From contig NZ_JAWDKD010000002.1 in assembly GCF_032714475.1 (NCBI RefSeq), positions 1 to 64,000 of the forward strand: a DNA stretch of 64,000 nt. The letters are read 5' to 3'. Numbering within the stretch: the stretch's first letter is position 1; each line of letters begins with the position of its first letter. Positions 52,138 through 60,592 of the stretch are shown in pieces. The notes beneath the pieces were generated by a model. That model saw nothing but the letters and a program-made list of their open reading frames with translations. It was not told the DNA's origin and ran no database searches. The translations under genes were made by a program, and so were the position numbers. Source of the DNA: Methanolapillus africanus. GTDB lineage: Archaea > Halobacteriota > Methanosarcinia > Methanosarcinales > Methanosarcinaceae.

Positions 52138-52287
52138 TTACTTTTTGAATTCGGTGTAGCCGCATTTTCCGCAGGTGCTTCTGTTTTTGTGGTCAGCGAG
52201 GAAAACGCCCGGTCCGCATTTCGGACAGAATTTGTGCGTTCTGGTGATCGAGTCGCCTTCGACTTTGTAGTAATTTTTAACGGACAT
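52138..52287 (-). CDS. rps27ae: Ribosomal protein S27ae
   Basis: 49 residues: MSVKNYYKVEGDSITRTHKF, then a zinc finger with CPKCGPGVFL and CGKCGYTEFKK (four Cys). It is the stand-alone archaeal version without ubiquitin. It begins five bases after the S24e stop, with GAGGAGTGA as ribosome site. Confidence 0.95.
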   Translation of the reverse strand: MSVKNYYKVEGDSITRTHKFCPKCGPGVFLADHKNRSTCGKCGYTEFKK

Positions 52288-52292
52288 CAGAC

Positions 52293-52604
52293 TCACTCCT
52301 CAGTGGCTTCGCCTTCGCCTTCAACAACAGGCGATGCGTTTCTTTTCATCATGTACTCTCTTTCGATTTGTTTCATGCGGTCGGCGGATTCGTAAACTTT
52401 CGCATATCCGCGAACTTCTTGAAGACCGTAAACGGATTCCATTTTTTGGACCATGGTCAAGTCAAGGTCGGTGTTCAAAAGAGCGGCCAATTTTTGTCTG
52501 ACATCAATACGAGACGGGGTCGGACCTTCATATTTTATGGTAAAATCCAGTTCTCTCCGATTTAATAATTTGTTTTGGTAGTCTTTAACGATTGTAATTT
52601 CCAT
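52293..52604 (-). CDS. rps24e: Ribosomal protein S24e
   Basis: 103 residues. ITIVKDYQNKLLNRRELDFT and PSRIDVRQKLAALLNTDLDL followed by SADRMKQIEREYMMKRN are typical S24e. In most euryarchaea it follows directly behind DUF359, Spt4 and Rpo7; here six kilobases of surface-protein genes separate them. A TATA-like TTTATATTTG lies about 90 bases upstream. Confidence 0.95.
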   Translation of the reverse strand: MEITIVKDYQNKLLNRRELDFTIKYEGPTPSRIDVRQKLAALLNTDLDLTMVQKMESVYGLQEVRGYAKVYESADRMKQIEREYMMKRNASPVVEGEGEATEE

Positions 52605-52790
52605 AATAATTCCTCACAAAATCAAAACTTTTTGAATTTTGACATGATGTGTTATTTGGATAAAGCGAGTTTCAAAGGAGATAATCAAATATAAACTTTT
52701 AGCATGATGTTGGATCAAAAAAGAAAAGGAAAATAAAAAGGAAAAACAAAAAATTAAAAAACAAAAAAAGGAAAAGGGAAAAATAGAAAA

Positions 52791-52815
52791 AATTGCCTGC
52801 TGAAAGCAGGCAATT
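52791..52815 (-). terminator. Hairpin terminator of GLUG protein 2
   Basis: AATTGCCTGC pairs with GCAGGCAATT around TGAAA; on the minus strand TTTTTTCTATTTTT follows. Confidence 0.8.
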
Positions 52816-52840
52816 AAATTGCTTTTAACGAATTTTTTGA

Positions 52841-55012
52841 TTATGCTGCAGGCATTCCTTTTAAAACGGGGCGGTTGAGCGTCGAATTCCATTCCCAGAT
52901 ATCAGTGAAGTCCCAGCCGAGTTGTCCGGAACCGGTTCCGCTGAAGAATGTTTCATCGGCGTCATCCCGATCAATGCCGATTCCATTCGCATCAGGACAG
53001 AACATATTGAAGAGAGTATCATCTCCGACCAGAGTCATGCTGTTGAGCGCATAATCATTTTCAAGCACATTCATACCGAAATAGGGAGAGACCTTTGCGG
53101 ATAAGGCAAAAGTTGTGCTTTCAACATTTTCATTCAAAGCAATGCAATGATGGATAGGGTACGCGGTGGACCCACTGATACCGCCGGCATAACCATCGCT
53201 TTTGACATTGCCTGAAGCGTAGCATTTGTAAAGCGCCGGATTGGAACCTGAAGTTCCCCAGCCCACGCGGCCTGCAAAACCGCCGGCATTTCCGGCACCG
53301 GAAAGATAACTCACAGATTCAACATCCCCTGTTGCATAACAATCCTCAATCGTCTCACCACAGAATCCGATTAATCCGCCGACATCGAAGTTTCCGGTGA
53401 CGTTGCCGGCCGCATAACTTTGCTTGATAATGGAACCTTCGTCAGCGGTTCCGCCGACAAGCCCGCCGACATACCATCTTCCGGAAACATCCCCGGTAGC
53501 ATAGGATTTTTGAACAGTGGCATTACTTACAACACCGACCAAACCGCCGGTATACATAGAAGGATAGGAACTGGACGTGGCCGCCAAGTTCGTCACATTA
53601 ACATTTCTTGCAGAAACATTTGTCAGATTGCAGCCGGATATGCCGGCCCGCCCGGTAGCACTTCCTGCAAAACCGCCAATCCCTTGGCTGTCATAACTCG
53701 GATCAACCCGCACATCAAAATTCTCGGCGTAACAATCTGCAATATCAGAATGAGCCATACCGGCAAAACCACCAAAATAATGAGAAGTTCCACTGACTTT
53801 TATATCCGCCGGATTCTCCCATGAAACCGAACAGTTTGAAATCAAATCTTTTTCATGCGACCCAACAAAACCGCCGACATAGCTGAATCCGGAGGCTGTG
53901 CTGTTGACAACATGAACATTATTTACATTTCCACTGTTGTTGCCAAAGGCATTTCCGACAGAATTATGTCCGTTGACCGTGATTTCTGAAAGAGTCACAT
54001 CGTTGACTCGACCGAAATTGTTGCTGATAAATCCGCCGACCCGGATAAAACCCGTCATACTGAAATTTTCTAAAGACATGTTTTCAAACGAAGAATCTAT
54101 GCCCGTCACACCAAAAAGACCGACGTCGTCTTGGCTTGCGTTGTTATAAGTGAATTTGCTGAGCGTTTTTCCGTTGCCGTTGAGATTGCCGTTAAATTTG
54201 ATCGTGTTGTTTCCAACAGCGCGCCACCCATCTCCAAAATAGACCGGCGTCCAGGTTGTATTTGCACCGGCGCGTTCGAATTGAATAAATTCCGCATTCG
54301 ACCTGTTATTCCAATTGTCCGGATAATCCAAGCTGCTGTTTAATTTGAAATTCATACCGGTGCCTTCCGCATACCGCAAAGCATCGAACTGAACGATATT
54401 TTGGATAACAAACGGACTTGAGGTTGTACCGGTTCCGGATTCAAACGGATAATTGACCGTTGCGTTGCCGCCCTTATATCCGATTTTATAAGCATACGGA
54501 ATTTCATTTCCCGGCAACCGATCTCCATCAAGTTTGAACGTTACCAAATAAGCCGAGTAAGATGAGGGAACGTAAGCGCTGTAATCCGCCAGGCCGATTG
54601 CCGTCGATATCGTTCCGGCATCAGCGCCGCTCAATTGCTGATAAGAAATTGCCAAATCGGTTGCATCCGGCGCCGGCGTTCCGTCCGGAAGAGTCATGAC
54701 CACACGCAAGTTATCGGTATTTTCATTATAATCATAAAGTTCCAAACCGATGGCAAGCGGCTTTTCTTCCGGTTTTGTTCCGTTTCCGCCGGGCGTGACG
54801 TTGATCGGATCCGCGGGATTGCCGCCTTTTTCAGGAACAGCAGTGTATCCGGAAGCGATGTTTGACCCGGAAGTGACGTTGCAGCATGAACAATACTGAG
54901 CCGTGTTGCTGCCATACGACAAACATGACGTCGACAGCAAGAGAAGCAAAAGAATCAGAATAATTAAAAGAATAATATTCCGTCTTTTGAATGTGCTTTT
55001 TTGGAGAGACAA
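52841..55012 (-). CDS. GLUG-repeat surface protein 2
   Basis: 723 residues from the TTG at 55012 (GGTTGAATTC upstream), chosen to match the paralogue; another in-frame TTG is at 55021. It shares with GLUG protein 1 the hydrophobic N-terminus, the YCSCC motif, a variable beta-rich part, GLUG repeats (YVGGFVGSHEKD, GGLVGGTADEGSIIKQSYAA) and the C-terminal LGWDFTDIWEWNSTLNRPVL. The shared ends are nearly identical in DNA while the middle differs in sequence and length. Probably surface displayed. Confidence 0.8.
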   Translation of the reverse strand: MSLQKSTFKRRNIILLIILILLLLLLSTSCLSYGSNTAQYCSCCNVTSGSNIASGYTAVPEKGGNPADPINVTPGGNGTKPEEKPLAIGLELYDYNENTDNLRVVMTLPDGTPAPDATDLAISYQQLSGADAGTISTAIGLADYSAYVPSSYSAYLVTFKLDGDRLPGNEIPYAYKIGYKGGNATVNYPFESGTGTTSSPFVIQNIVQFDALRYAEGTGMNFKLNSSLDYPDNWNNRSNAEFIQFERAGANTTWTPVYFGDGWRAVGNNTIKFNGNLNGNGKTLSKFTYNNASQDDVGLFGVTGIDSSFENMSLENFSMTGFIRVGGFISNNFGRVNDVTLSEITVNGHNSVGNAFGNNSGNVNNVHVVNSTASGFSYVGGFVGSHEKDLISNCSVSWENPADIKVSGTSHYFGGFAGMAHSDIADCYAENFDVRVDPSYDSQGIGGFAGSATGRAGISGCNLTNVSARNVNVTNLAATSSSYPSMYTGGLVGVVSNATVQKSYATGDVSGRWYVGGLVGGTADEGSIIKQSYAAGNVTGNFDVGGLIGFCGETIEDCYATGDVESVSYLSGAGNAGGFAGRVGWGTSGSNPALYKCYASGNVKSDGYAGGISGSTAYPIHHCIALNENVESTTFALSAKVSPYFGMNVLENDYALNSMTLVGDDTLFNMFCPDANGIGIDRDDADETFFSGTGSGQLGWDFTDIWEWNSTLNRPVLKGMPAA

Positions 55013-55100
55013 AGAATTCAACCCATGTTTTTTAAATTTTTGTTATTTGATTAGAATACTATTCACCTAATCAACAAATCTAATATTAATTTCAATCAAA

Positions 55101-55145
55101 TAGTTTTATGGATATAAATATCTAATCCTAATAATTCCTAATAGG
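55101..55145 (-). promoter_or_regulatory. Promoter of GLUG protein 2
   Basis: TTTATATCC (55110-55118) lies 98 bases before the start codon, flanked by sequence similar to the GLUG protein 1 promoter. The other part of this gap (55146-55358) is AT-rich and contains a 21-bp duplication (aaaagttactataagaag twice). Confidence 0.5.
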
Positions 55146-55358
55146 GTATTATTAGTATAACTATTTGGAGAGAAAATGATTGGAGAAAAGTTGTTTAAAA
55201 AAAAGTTACTATAAGAAGAAAAAGTTACTATAAGAAGAGAAAGGAAAATGAAAAGGGAAATGAATGAAGCAGTCAATCAGCTGAATAATTAAACCGGCAG
55301 GCTAAGAATCATTTTTTGATTAAACTGCCCCAAGAGGAGAGGTCTGATTGATACGCCA

Positions 55359-56084
55359 TCAATCAATGATGCCGGCCGCATCCCCCGTTTTATTACATTT
55401 TTTGCATTTTGAACTGACATTGCAATAGCTGTCGTCTCCGCCCAAATCGACATAATGATACACGGTTTCCCAAATGTGTGCTTCCCGCATTTTTCCACAG
55501 AAAGAACATTTTTCCGCGCACTCATCCTCAATAGGCTGCCAGTCATGGCGCGCTTCCTGCATTTCCCCGCAAAAAGAACACTTTTCCGCACATTTGCCAA
55601 CGACCGGTTTCCATTCGTGATTGATGAGCCAAATTTTCTTATCGTTTTTTTTCCGGCATCTGCGACAAGCACAAAGCTCATTCCAATCATGCACCTCGCG
55701 CGTTGTTCCGCAAAGAGAACATTGCTCTTCACATTTGTCCTCAACGGGTTTCCAGTCATGAGGATCTGCCGCATCATCATTTTTCATCCCGCATTTCCGA
55801 CAAACGCATTTGTCCCAATCATGCCTTTCTGCTTCGTAACCACAGACTGAACACTTGACTTTACATCCGCCGGCAACCTGCTGTAAATGACAATATATTT
55901 CAAAAAAGATTTTCTTTCCGCCGCATATTGTACACGTGCAGTAATTCCAATGGTGCTGACAATATTTTCCACATCGTTTGCAGCGATCCCGGCCCCAGTC
56001 ATGCTGTTCATCGCGCGTTTTGCCGCAGCGGCCGCATTGACAGCCGTTCCAATTGTGACCTGATAATTGACAAACAAACCCCAT
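55359..56084 (-). CDS. Cys-rich HDW-repeat (zinc-ribbon array) protein
   Basis: 241 residues with at least eight CxxC pairs in tandem. The recurring unit is HDWxxxxxxC with CxxCG spacing: CQCGRCGKTRDEQHDW, CSVCGYEAERHDW, CSLCGTTREVHDW, CSFCGEMQEARHDW, CSFCGKMREAHIW. Two units (KCAEKCSFCGEMQEA and ECAEKCSFCGKMREA) are almost the same. No signal peptide, so cytoplasmic zinc-binding scaffold is likely. AGGGGGT precedes the ATG. Similar repeat proteins are scattered in gut bacteria and methanogens, so transfer is possible; no function known. Confidence 0.7.
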   Translation of the reverse strand: MGFVCQLSGHNWNGCQCGRCGKTRDEQHDWGRDRCKRCGKYCQHHWNYCTCTICGGKKIFFEIYCHLQQVAGGCKVKCSVCGYEAERHDWDKCVCRKCGMKNDDAADPHDWKPVEDKCEEQCSLCGTTREVHDWNELCACRRCRKKNDKKIWLINHEWKPVVGKCAEKCSFCGEMQEARHDWQPIEDECAEKCSFCGKMREAHIWETVYHYVDLGGDDSYCNVSSKCKKCNKTGDAAGIID

Positions 56085-56100
56085 ATTTTACCCCCTTAAG

Positions 56101-56132
56101 CCGTTCTGTGCCGTTTCACGGCACAGAACCGG
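56101..56132. promoter_or_regulatory. Perfect hairpin in front of the HDW-repeat gene
   Basis: TTCTGTGCCGT (56104-56114) pairs with ACGGCACAGAA (56118-56128) around a three-base loop. It lies just upstream of the ribosome site of the HDW-repeat gene and 40 bases downstream of the glycosidase-like gene's stop. It could be a terminator without a T-run, or an operator or leader structure. Confidence 0.6.
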
Positions 56133-56173
56133 CACACATATTTTAGAAACAATTCTTGAGTTTTATGATGAAA

Positions 56174-58117
56174 TTAATATTTCAACGGATTGTATCCCGT
56201 TTGCGCAAACGACAACCAAGCCGTCGCCCCTAAGTGAACGCGTTTGTTGTATTCCCAATCCAGATCCAGCCCGCTGACCTTAAATCCGGTGGAAACGCCG
56301 TCCCGGTCGGCTGCGGTGATGCTTCCGTCCGGCAATGTATTCGCATTCAATTTGTTCATGACGCGGCGATAATCGTCGTCTTTCCCGAGCATCGCATAGC
56401 AAACCGCCATCTGGCTCGTTCCTTCAAACCAAGCGCCGTCTTTGTCGGCGTTAAAATCATAACCGTTTTCAACCGCCATGTTTTGTTCGACAAACGCCAT
56501 GACTTTTTCCGAATCGGAAAAATCATCCCCGAGCGCCAGAATGGCCCACGTGTTGCAGTCCAGCGGCAAAACGTCTCGGTTGATTGTTTTTCCGTCAAGG
56601 CCGGTTCCCGTGTAAAAACAGCCGCGGTCCGCGTCATACATAGACAGCACGAACTTTTTGGCATCACCGGATGCCGCCGCATACATTTTTGATTTTTCGG
56701 CGTTCCCCCGTTGGGCTTCAATATCGGAAAGCCGGGCAAAAGCCGGAATCAAATCAATGTTGTGCTCGGTCGATTTGTAAGTCATGCGCGTTTGATTCCC
56801 ATCAAAGCCTTCGTAACCACCCATGAAACCGCCGTTTGTTTCATCTTTTTGAAGAAGAATGAAACCCGCCATTTTTTCGGCAGCGGTCAAATATTTTTCA
56901 TTATCGGTGGCGTCGTAAAGATCGCACATCGCCAGGACTGCCCACGCCATATTTCCGGTTGACGTGGAAACGGCATAATAATCTTCGTACCAAACGCCTT
57001 TGTCAAGATCGTAAAATCCCGGCATTTTCGCAAACGGCTGACCTTTGGAAAACCATCCCGGAAAACTTTCCGGATTGCCGGCCATGTACGCGTTTCGCAA
57101 TCGGCCATCCGAATAAAACCGGTCGTGATCCAGCGCGTAAACCATCGCGTCCGCAATCTGTCCGGCGCGTTCATATTCGCCGGCGTTCGTCAAAACCATA
57201 ATGACCAGCGCATTATCGTACGTGTACGCAAAATTGTTGATGATCGACGCGTCAGTTCCCGGTTTTTCGGAAGCGTAGCTTTGCAGAAACATCGGATTTA
57301 AGGAGGCAGAGGCAGAGGTGGAGGCGTCGTCAAATTCGTAACGGATTTCATCCACGTAAAAAGTAATGTTGCTTTTGCCCGGATTCTGCCGATCGTTGCT
57401 GACCCAGCCAAATCCGCAGCCGATTCGGCTGAGATTCTTGCCGGTCAAATCAATTTCATATTTTGTCCACGCATCCGTTAAAGTCACATATCCGAGCGAC
57501 ACTTTTCGAGCGGAATCCGGATAAGGAACATCTGTCCGCCCGTATTCGTCATACCCGAGACCGCCCATAAAAAATTCAACGCGTTCGCCGCCGTTTTCAC
57601 CGCGCGCATAAAAAGTCAGTTTGGAAGCGCCGGTCAAATCAATTCCGGTATCGTGTTCCCCAAAATCAAGCTGCGGTTGTCCGTTCCGATCCGTCGACCC
57701 GGTCAGAAACATAAAACCGTTCCAATCACCCGATACCACTTTCATATTCATGCGAACAGAAGAAGTTCCGGAATACGGCTCTGCCGCTTCAAACATTGCG
57801 GCGGAACCGGAATTATTGTTCCCCATCCACGCTTTTTGGGTAAAACTGTTCTGTCCGTCGGCGAAATCTTTGTAAACATAATAAACATGATCTTGTGCAG
57901 CCAGCTGATTTTGAATATATGCTGCCGCCGAGTTGTTGCCGGATTCAAATCCGGGTGCGGAATGATTGGAATCATTGGGAAGAACAGAACCGGCCCCGTT
58001 GGAAATGTTACCGGCAGAAATATTGTCATCGGAATCAATACAGCCGGACAGCAAAAGAACGGCCGGCAATAAAAGAAGAATAAGCGGAAAGGCTTTTTTG
58101 AAAATTGTGTTCATCAT
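56174..58117 (-). CDS. Lipoprotein with carbohydrate-binding and alpha/alpha-barrel domains
   Basis: 647 residues. The signal peptide ends in a lipobox (LLLSGC, Cys about 27). Residues about 70-265 form a beta-sandwich resembling a carbohydrate-binding module. Residues about 290-640 form an (alpha/alpha)6-type barrel as in six-hairpin glycosidases or epimerases: TSTGNMAWAVLAMCDLY, GGFMGGYEGFDGNQTRM, LPLDCNTWAILALGDD, WFEGTSQMAVCYAMLG. Likely an exported sugar-active enzyme; the reaction is not assignable. AGGAGAT precedes the ATG. Unusual in a methanogen, so acquisition from gut bacteria is plausible. Confidence 0.7.
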   Translation of the reverse strand: MMNTIFKKAFPLILLLLPAVLLLSGCIDSDDNISAGNISNGAGSVLPNDSNHSAPGFESGNNSAAAYIQNQLAAQDHVYYVYKDFADGQNSFTQKAWMGNNNSGSAAMFEAAEPYSGTSSVRMNMKVVSGDWNGFMFLTGSTDRNGQPQLDFGEHDTGIDLTGASKLTFYARGENGGERVEFFMGGLGYDEYGRTDVPYPDSARKVSLGYVTLTDAWTKYEIDLTGKNLSRIGCGFGWVSNDRQNPGKSNITFYVDEIRYEFDDASTSASASLNPMFLQSYASEKPGTDASIINNFAYTYDNALVIMVLTNAGEYERAGQIADAMVYALDHDRFYSDGRLRNAYMAGNPESFPGWFSKGQPFAKMPGFYDLDKGVWYEDYYAVSTSTGNMAWAVLAMCDLYDATDNEKYLTAAEKMAGFILLQKDETNGGFMGGYEGFDGNQTRMTYKSTEHNIDLIPAFARLSDIEAQRGNAEKSKMYAAASGDAKKFVLSMYDADRGCFYTGTGLDGKTINRDVLPLDCNTWAILALGDDFSDSEKVMAFVEQNMAVENGYDFNADKDGAWFEGTSQMAVCYAMLGKDDDYRRVMNKLNANTLPDGSITAADRDGVSTGFKVSGLDLDWEYNKRVHLGATAWLSFAQTGYNPLKY

Positions 58118-58522
58118 GAAATCTCCTGTGATGTGTTAATTTTCGCCAAGTCAAAAAAGAGAACAGACTTCGGGTGCGTCAATGAAATCCGAAAAATTCG
58201 AAAAATCCGAAATTCATCGCAAAAGCCGTTTTTTATAAAATCAAGGATCAGTTTGCTTACAGATCAGTTGAATAACGCCTCCTCCTCTCAATTCCAAAAA
58301 GAGTTTGTCAAACGATCGGAAATAAGCTTGGAAAAAAGAGGACTTAAAAAGAAATAAGAAATAATCTTATTAAAAGAAATCTTTCATTATAAATTCTTAA
58401 TAATAGAATTATATTAAAAAATAGAAAATACTCAAAAAATAGAAAATATTTGAAAAGAAAATACTTGAAGAGATAATTGAGAATATGAATTAAATTTTGA
58501 AAATAAGAAACAGGTCAAATTT
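58118..58522. other. 405-bp gap without a gene
   Basis: AT-rich. A 74-codon plus-strand frame (58133-58357) has no ribosome site and an irregular composition, so it is not called. Repeated AATAGAAAATA-type motifs at 58417-58455 are T-rich on the DUF359 transcript side. No promoter could be fixed. Confidence 0.4.
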
Positions 58523-59143
58523 TCAAAACACTTTTTTCAAAAAAGCGTCCACTTCTACGGATAAAATATCTGCAGGAACATCATCAACCGCCGTTTTGGC
58601 GTTTTTAACGTCCAATATTTGACGGAAAAACCGAGTCATTTCCGCATTTTTAGCATCGGTCACCGTCACAACCACCATGCCTTCGTCCGGCTGGCCGTAA
58701 AGAACGAGCGTTCCGGGTTTTGAAAAGGCAATCACCGGAATCGACGCCAAATCTTCTTCGCCGTCGACGCAAATCCGAATGTTTGAATCCGATAAAAGCG
58801 CTTCTTGAACCGCCAAAACCATTTCGTCTGAAATCGTTCCGGCCGGATTTTTGACGCGGATGTCGCAGTAATTGGAATGCGACGCCGGAGAAATGTGTTC
58901 CGGAACCGGCAGACGTTTTGTCAGGCGGTCGACCAAACATAATTTGGGAAAAATACCGGCGCTGATCAGATTATAAGTCGTCACGTCGCCGACGGAAACA
59001 ACAGGCACATCATGACCGGCCGCGTCAGAGAGAAGCGGACGGATTTGATCGATGACTTCCGAGCCGTTTCCCGGATAAAGTGTGCCGTATGGGTTTTTCA
59101 AAAAAGGGCGTAACTCTTTCGGCAAATCGAAATACAAATTCAA
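58523..59143 (-). CDS. GTP-dependent dephospho-CoA kinase family protein (DUF359)
   Basis: 206 residues of the archaeal DUF359 family, characterised in Thermococcus as dephospho-CoA kinase using GTP, the last step of coenzyme A synthesis. Visible signatures: GDVTTYNLISAGIFPKLCLV, DRLTKRLPV, NPAGTISDEM, DGEEDLASIPVIAF and VLYGQPDEGMVVV. The start is TTG at 59143, one base beyond the Spt4 stop and with GGTGCGATGAG upstream, so translation is coupled to Spt4. Confidence 0.88.
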   Translation of the reverse strand: MNLYFDLPKELRPFLKNPYGTLYPGNGSEVIDQIRPLLSDAAGHDVPVVSVGDVTTYNLISAGIFPKLCLVDRLTKRLPVPEHISPASHSNYCDIRVKNPAGTISDEMVLAVQEALLSDSNIRICVDGEEDLASIPVIAFSKPGTLVLYGQPDEGMVVVTVTDAKNAEMTRFFRQILDVKNAKTAVDDVPADILSVEVDAFLKKVF

Positions 59144-59144
59144 C

Positions 59145-59333
59145 TCATCGCACCTTCAATGCATATTTGTCTGCCAAGTCAACATTCATGCGCTTTGCGA
59201 TTTCGGAGTTGCGCGGATCTAAAATGATCACAAGCCCCATCCATTCGTCCGCTAAGTCGCTTGAACCGCACATTTCACATGTGTCGCCGTTGACAATCAG
59301 CCGCATGCATTTTCTGCAAACTTTTTCTGCCAT
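59145..59333 (-). CDS. spt4: Transcription elongation factor Spt4 (RpoE'')
   Basis: 62 residues. The zinc ribbon is CRKCMRL and CEMCGSSDLADEWMGLVIIL followed by DPRNSEIAKRM, as in all archaeal Spt4 proteins. It pairs with Spt5 on RNA polymerase. AGGTGAT seven bases before the ATG; 54 bases behind Rpo7. Confidence 0.95.
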   Translation of the reverse strand: MAEKVCRKCMRLIVNGDTCEMCGSSDLADEWMGLVIILDPRNSEIAKRMNVDLADKYALKVR

Positions 59334-59387
59334 AATAAATCACCTGTTATTAATCATAAAATAAATTGAAAGATTTGAGAGAATCAA

Positions 59388-59978
59388 TCAGTTGTTCTCT
59401 TTCTTTCCTTTTTTGCCTTTGCCGCCCTTGTCGTTGTCGCGATCTTCTTCAATCCATTGGATTTTGCCGAGCGCGGTCTGACGCATGGTCATACCGATCT
59501 TGCTTTCGCGCGGGTCGCGTTCGTTGATGCTGACCGCCACGATTCTGGCGCGCACGTGGTCGCCTTCGCCCAAAGCCTTTTTACCGACTTTGGCCACCAA
59601 GCGGCCGTTTTTGGCGTCATAGGACATAAATTCGTCCGTGATTTGACTGACGTGCAAAAGACCGTCCATCGGACCGATGCCGACGAAAACACCGAAGCTG
59701 ACCGTTTCCAAAACTTCGCCTTCGATGACTTCCTGGTTTTCCGGCATAAACAGAATCGCTTTAAACGTCACGTCGTAATAAACCGCGCCGTCGCCGTAAA
59801 GAATGTGACCTTCACCGATTTCGTCCACACCGCAAACCGCGACAAGACAACCGATTTTTTTGTCGACCTTTCCTTCCAATTTTGTTTTTAATGCTTTCTT
59901 GACGTTTTCTTCCACATCTTCGCCAAGAAGGGTCGGATCAATACGGACGGTGTCAACGAGTGTCATTAATTTATACAT
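59388..59978 (-). CDS. rpoE1: RNA polymerase subunit Rpo7 (RpoE')
   Basis: 196 residues from the ATG at 59978, fixed by AAAGGTGA seven bases upstream and by the family start MYKLMTLVDTVRI. The N-terminal RNP-like domain is followed by an S1 domain (EGEVLETVSFGVFVGIGPMD, LLHVSQITDEF). It forms the stalk of the polymerase with Rpo4. The C-terminus is a Lys/Gly-rich tail. The adjacent order with Spt4 is conserved in euryarchaea. Confidence 0.95.
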   Translation of the reverse strand: MYKLMTLVDTVRIDPTLLGEDVEENVKKALKTKLEGKVDKKIGCLVAVCGVDEIGEGHILYGDGAVYYDVTFKAILFMPENQEVIEGEVLETVSFGVFVGIGPMDGLLHVSQITDEFMSYDAKNGRLVAKVGKKALGEGDHVRARIVAVSINERDPRESKIGMTMRQTALGKIQWIEEDRDNDKGGKGKKGKKENN

Positions 59979-60162
59979 AAATTTGTTCACCTTTCAAAAG
60001 CGCAAAGCCCTTAACATAAAATTCCAATAAATCAAGTTGAATGAATCGATAAAATTAATTTGAAAAATTGATGGTAAATGTGCATAAATAAATGAATTGA
60101 TATAAAAGAGTTTTTGAATTTTATTTAAACTCCATGAAATTCATGATAAATGACATTATAAT

Positions 60163-60582
60163 TTACTTTTGATCAATAAAATCCAATTTGCTGGACTGGC
60201 GCATGGAAATAACCCGGATTCCGGCCGCCATTAACCGCTTTCGTAATCCTGCGTCATTGGTCAGCACCGGAAGACGGTAGCCGGCCGCAATTTCCAAGAT
60301 AATATCATCGACATGCGTTTTTCCGGAAACTGCGGGAAAATCGCACATGGCGATCGTGACGCATTGTGCGCCTGTCGCCATAGAAATCGCCACCCGCGCC
60401 GCCGCTTTGTCGGCGCCGGTTACTTTTTTGGAAATATGTTCCAGTTCCGCAACGACGACGTCCGGGACGATAAATTTTGAAAATCCGAGCCGCCTGAGTT
60501 CCGAAAAAATGTCGATTCCGAATTGAATCGGAACCATGAAACCGTTGGTGTCCAAAAGGACGCACGGTTTTTCCACGACCAT
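60163..60582 (-). CDS. PIN domain protein (FCF1-like)
   Basis: 139 residues from the ATG at 60582, 10 bases after the aIF2-gamma stop; the frame is open to a GTG at 60615 that would overlap aIF2-gamma. PIN acidic residues: LLDTNGFMVP, VVAELEHI, THVDDIILEIA and LTNDAGLRKRL. A protein of this type is conserved next to aIF2-gamma and Rpo7 in archaea and is related to the rRNA-processing FCF1/UTP24 nucleases; the substrate in archaea is not settled. A 172-base spacer precedes Rpo7. Confidence 0.85.
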   Translation of the reverse strand: MVVEKPCVLLDTNGFMVPIQFGIDIFSELRRLGFSKFIVPDVVVAELEHISKKVTGADKAAARVAISMATGAQCVTIAMCDFPAVSGKTHVDDIILEIAAGYRLPVLTNDAGLRKRLMAAGIRVISMRQSSKLDFIDQK

Positions 60583-60592
60583 TTTTTCAAAA

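Noticed and set aside
58133..58357. 74-codon plus-strand frame
   Set aside because: No ribosome site, Lys/Arg/Ser-rich composition, lies in the promoter region of the lipoprotein gene.
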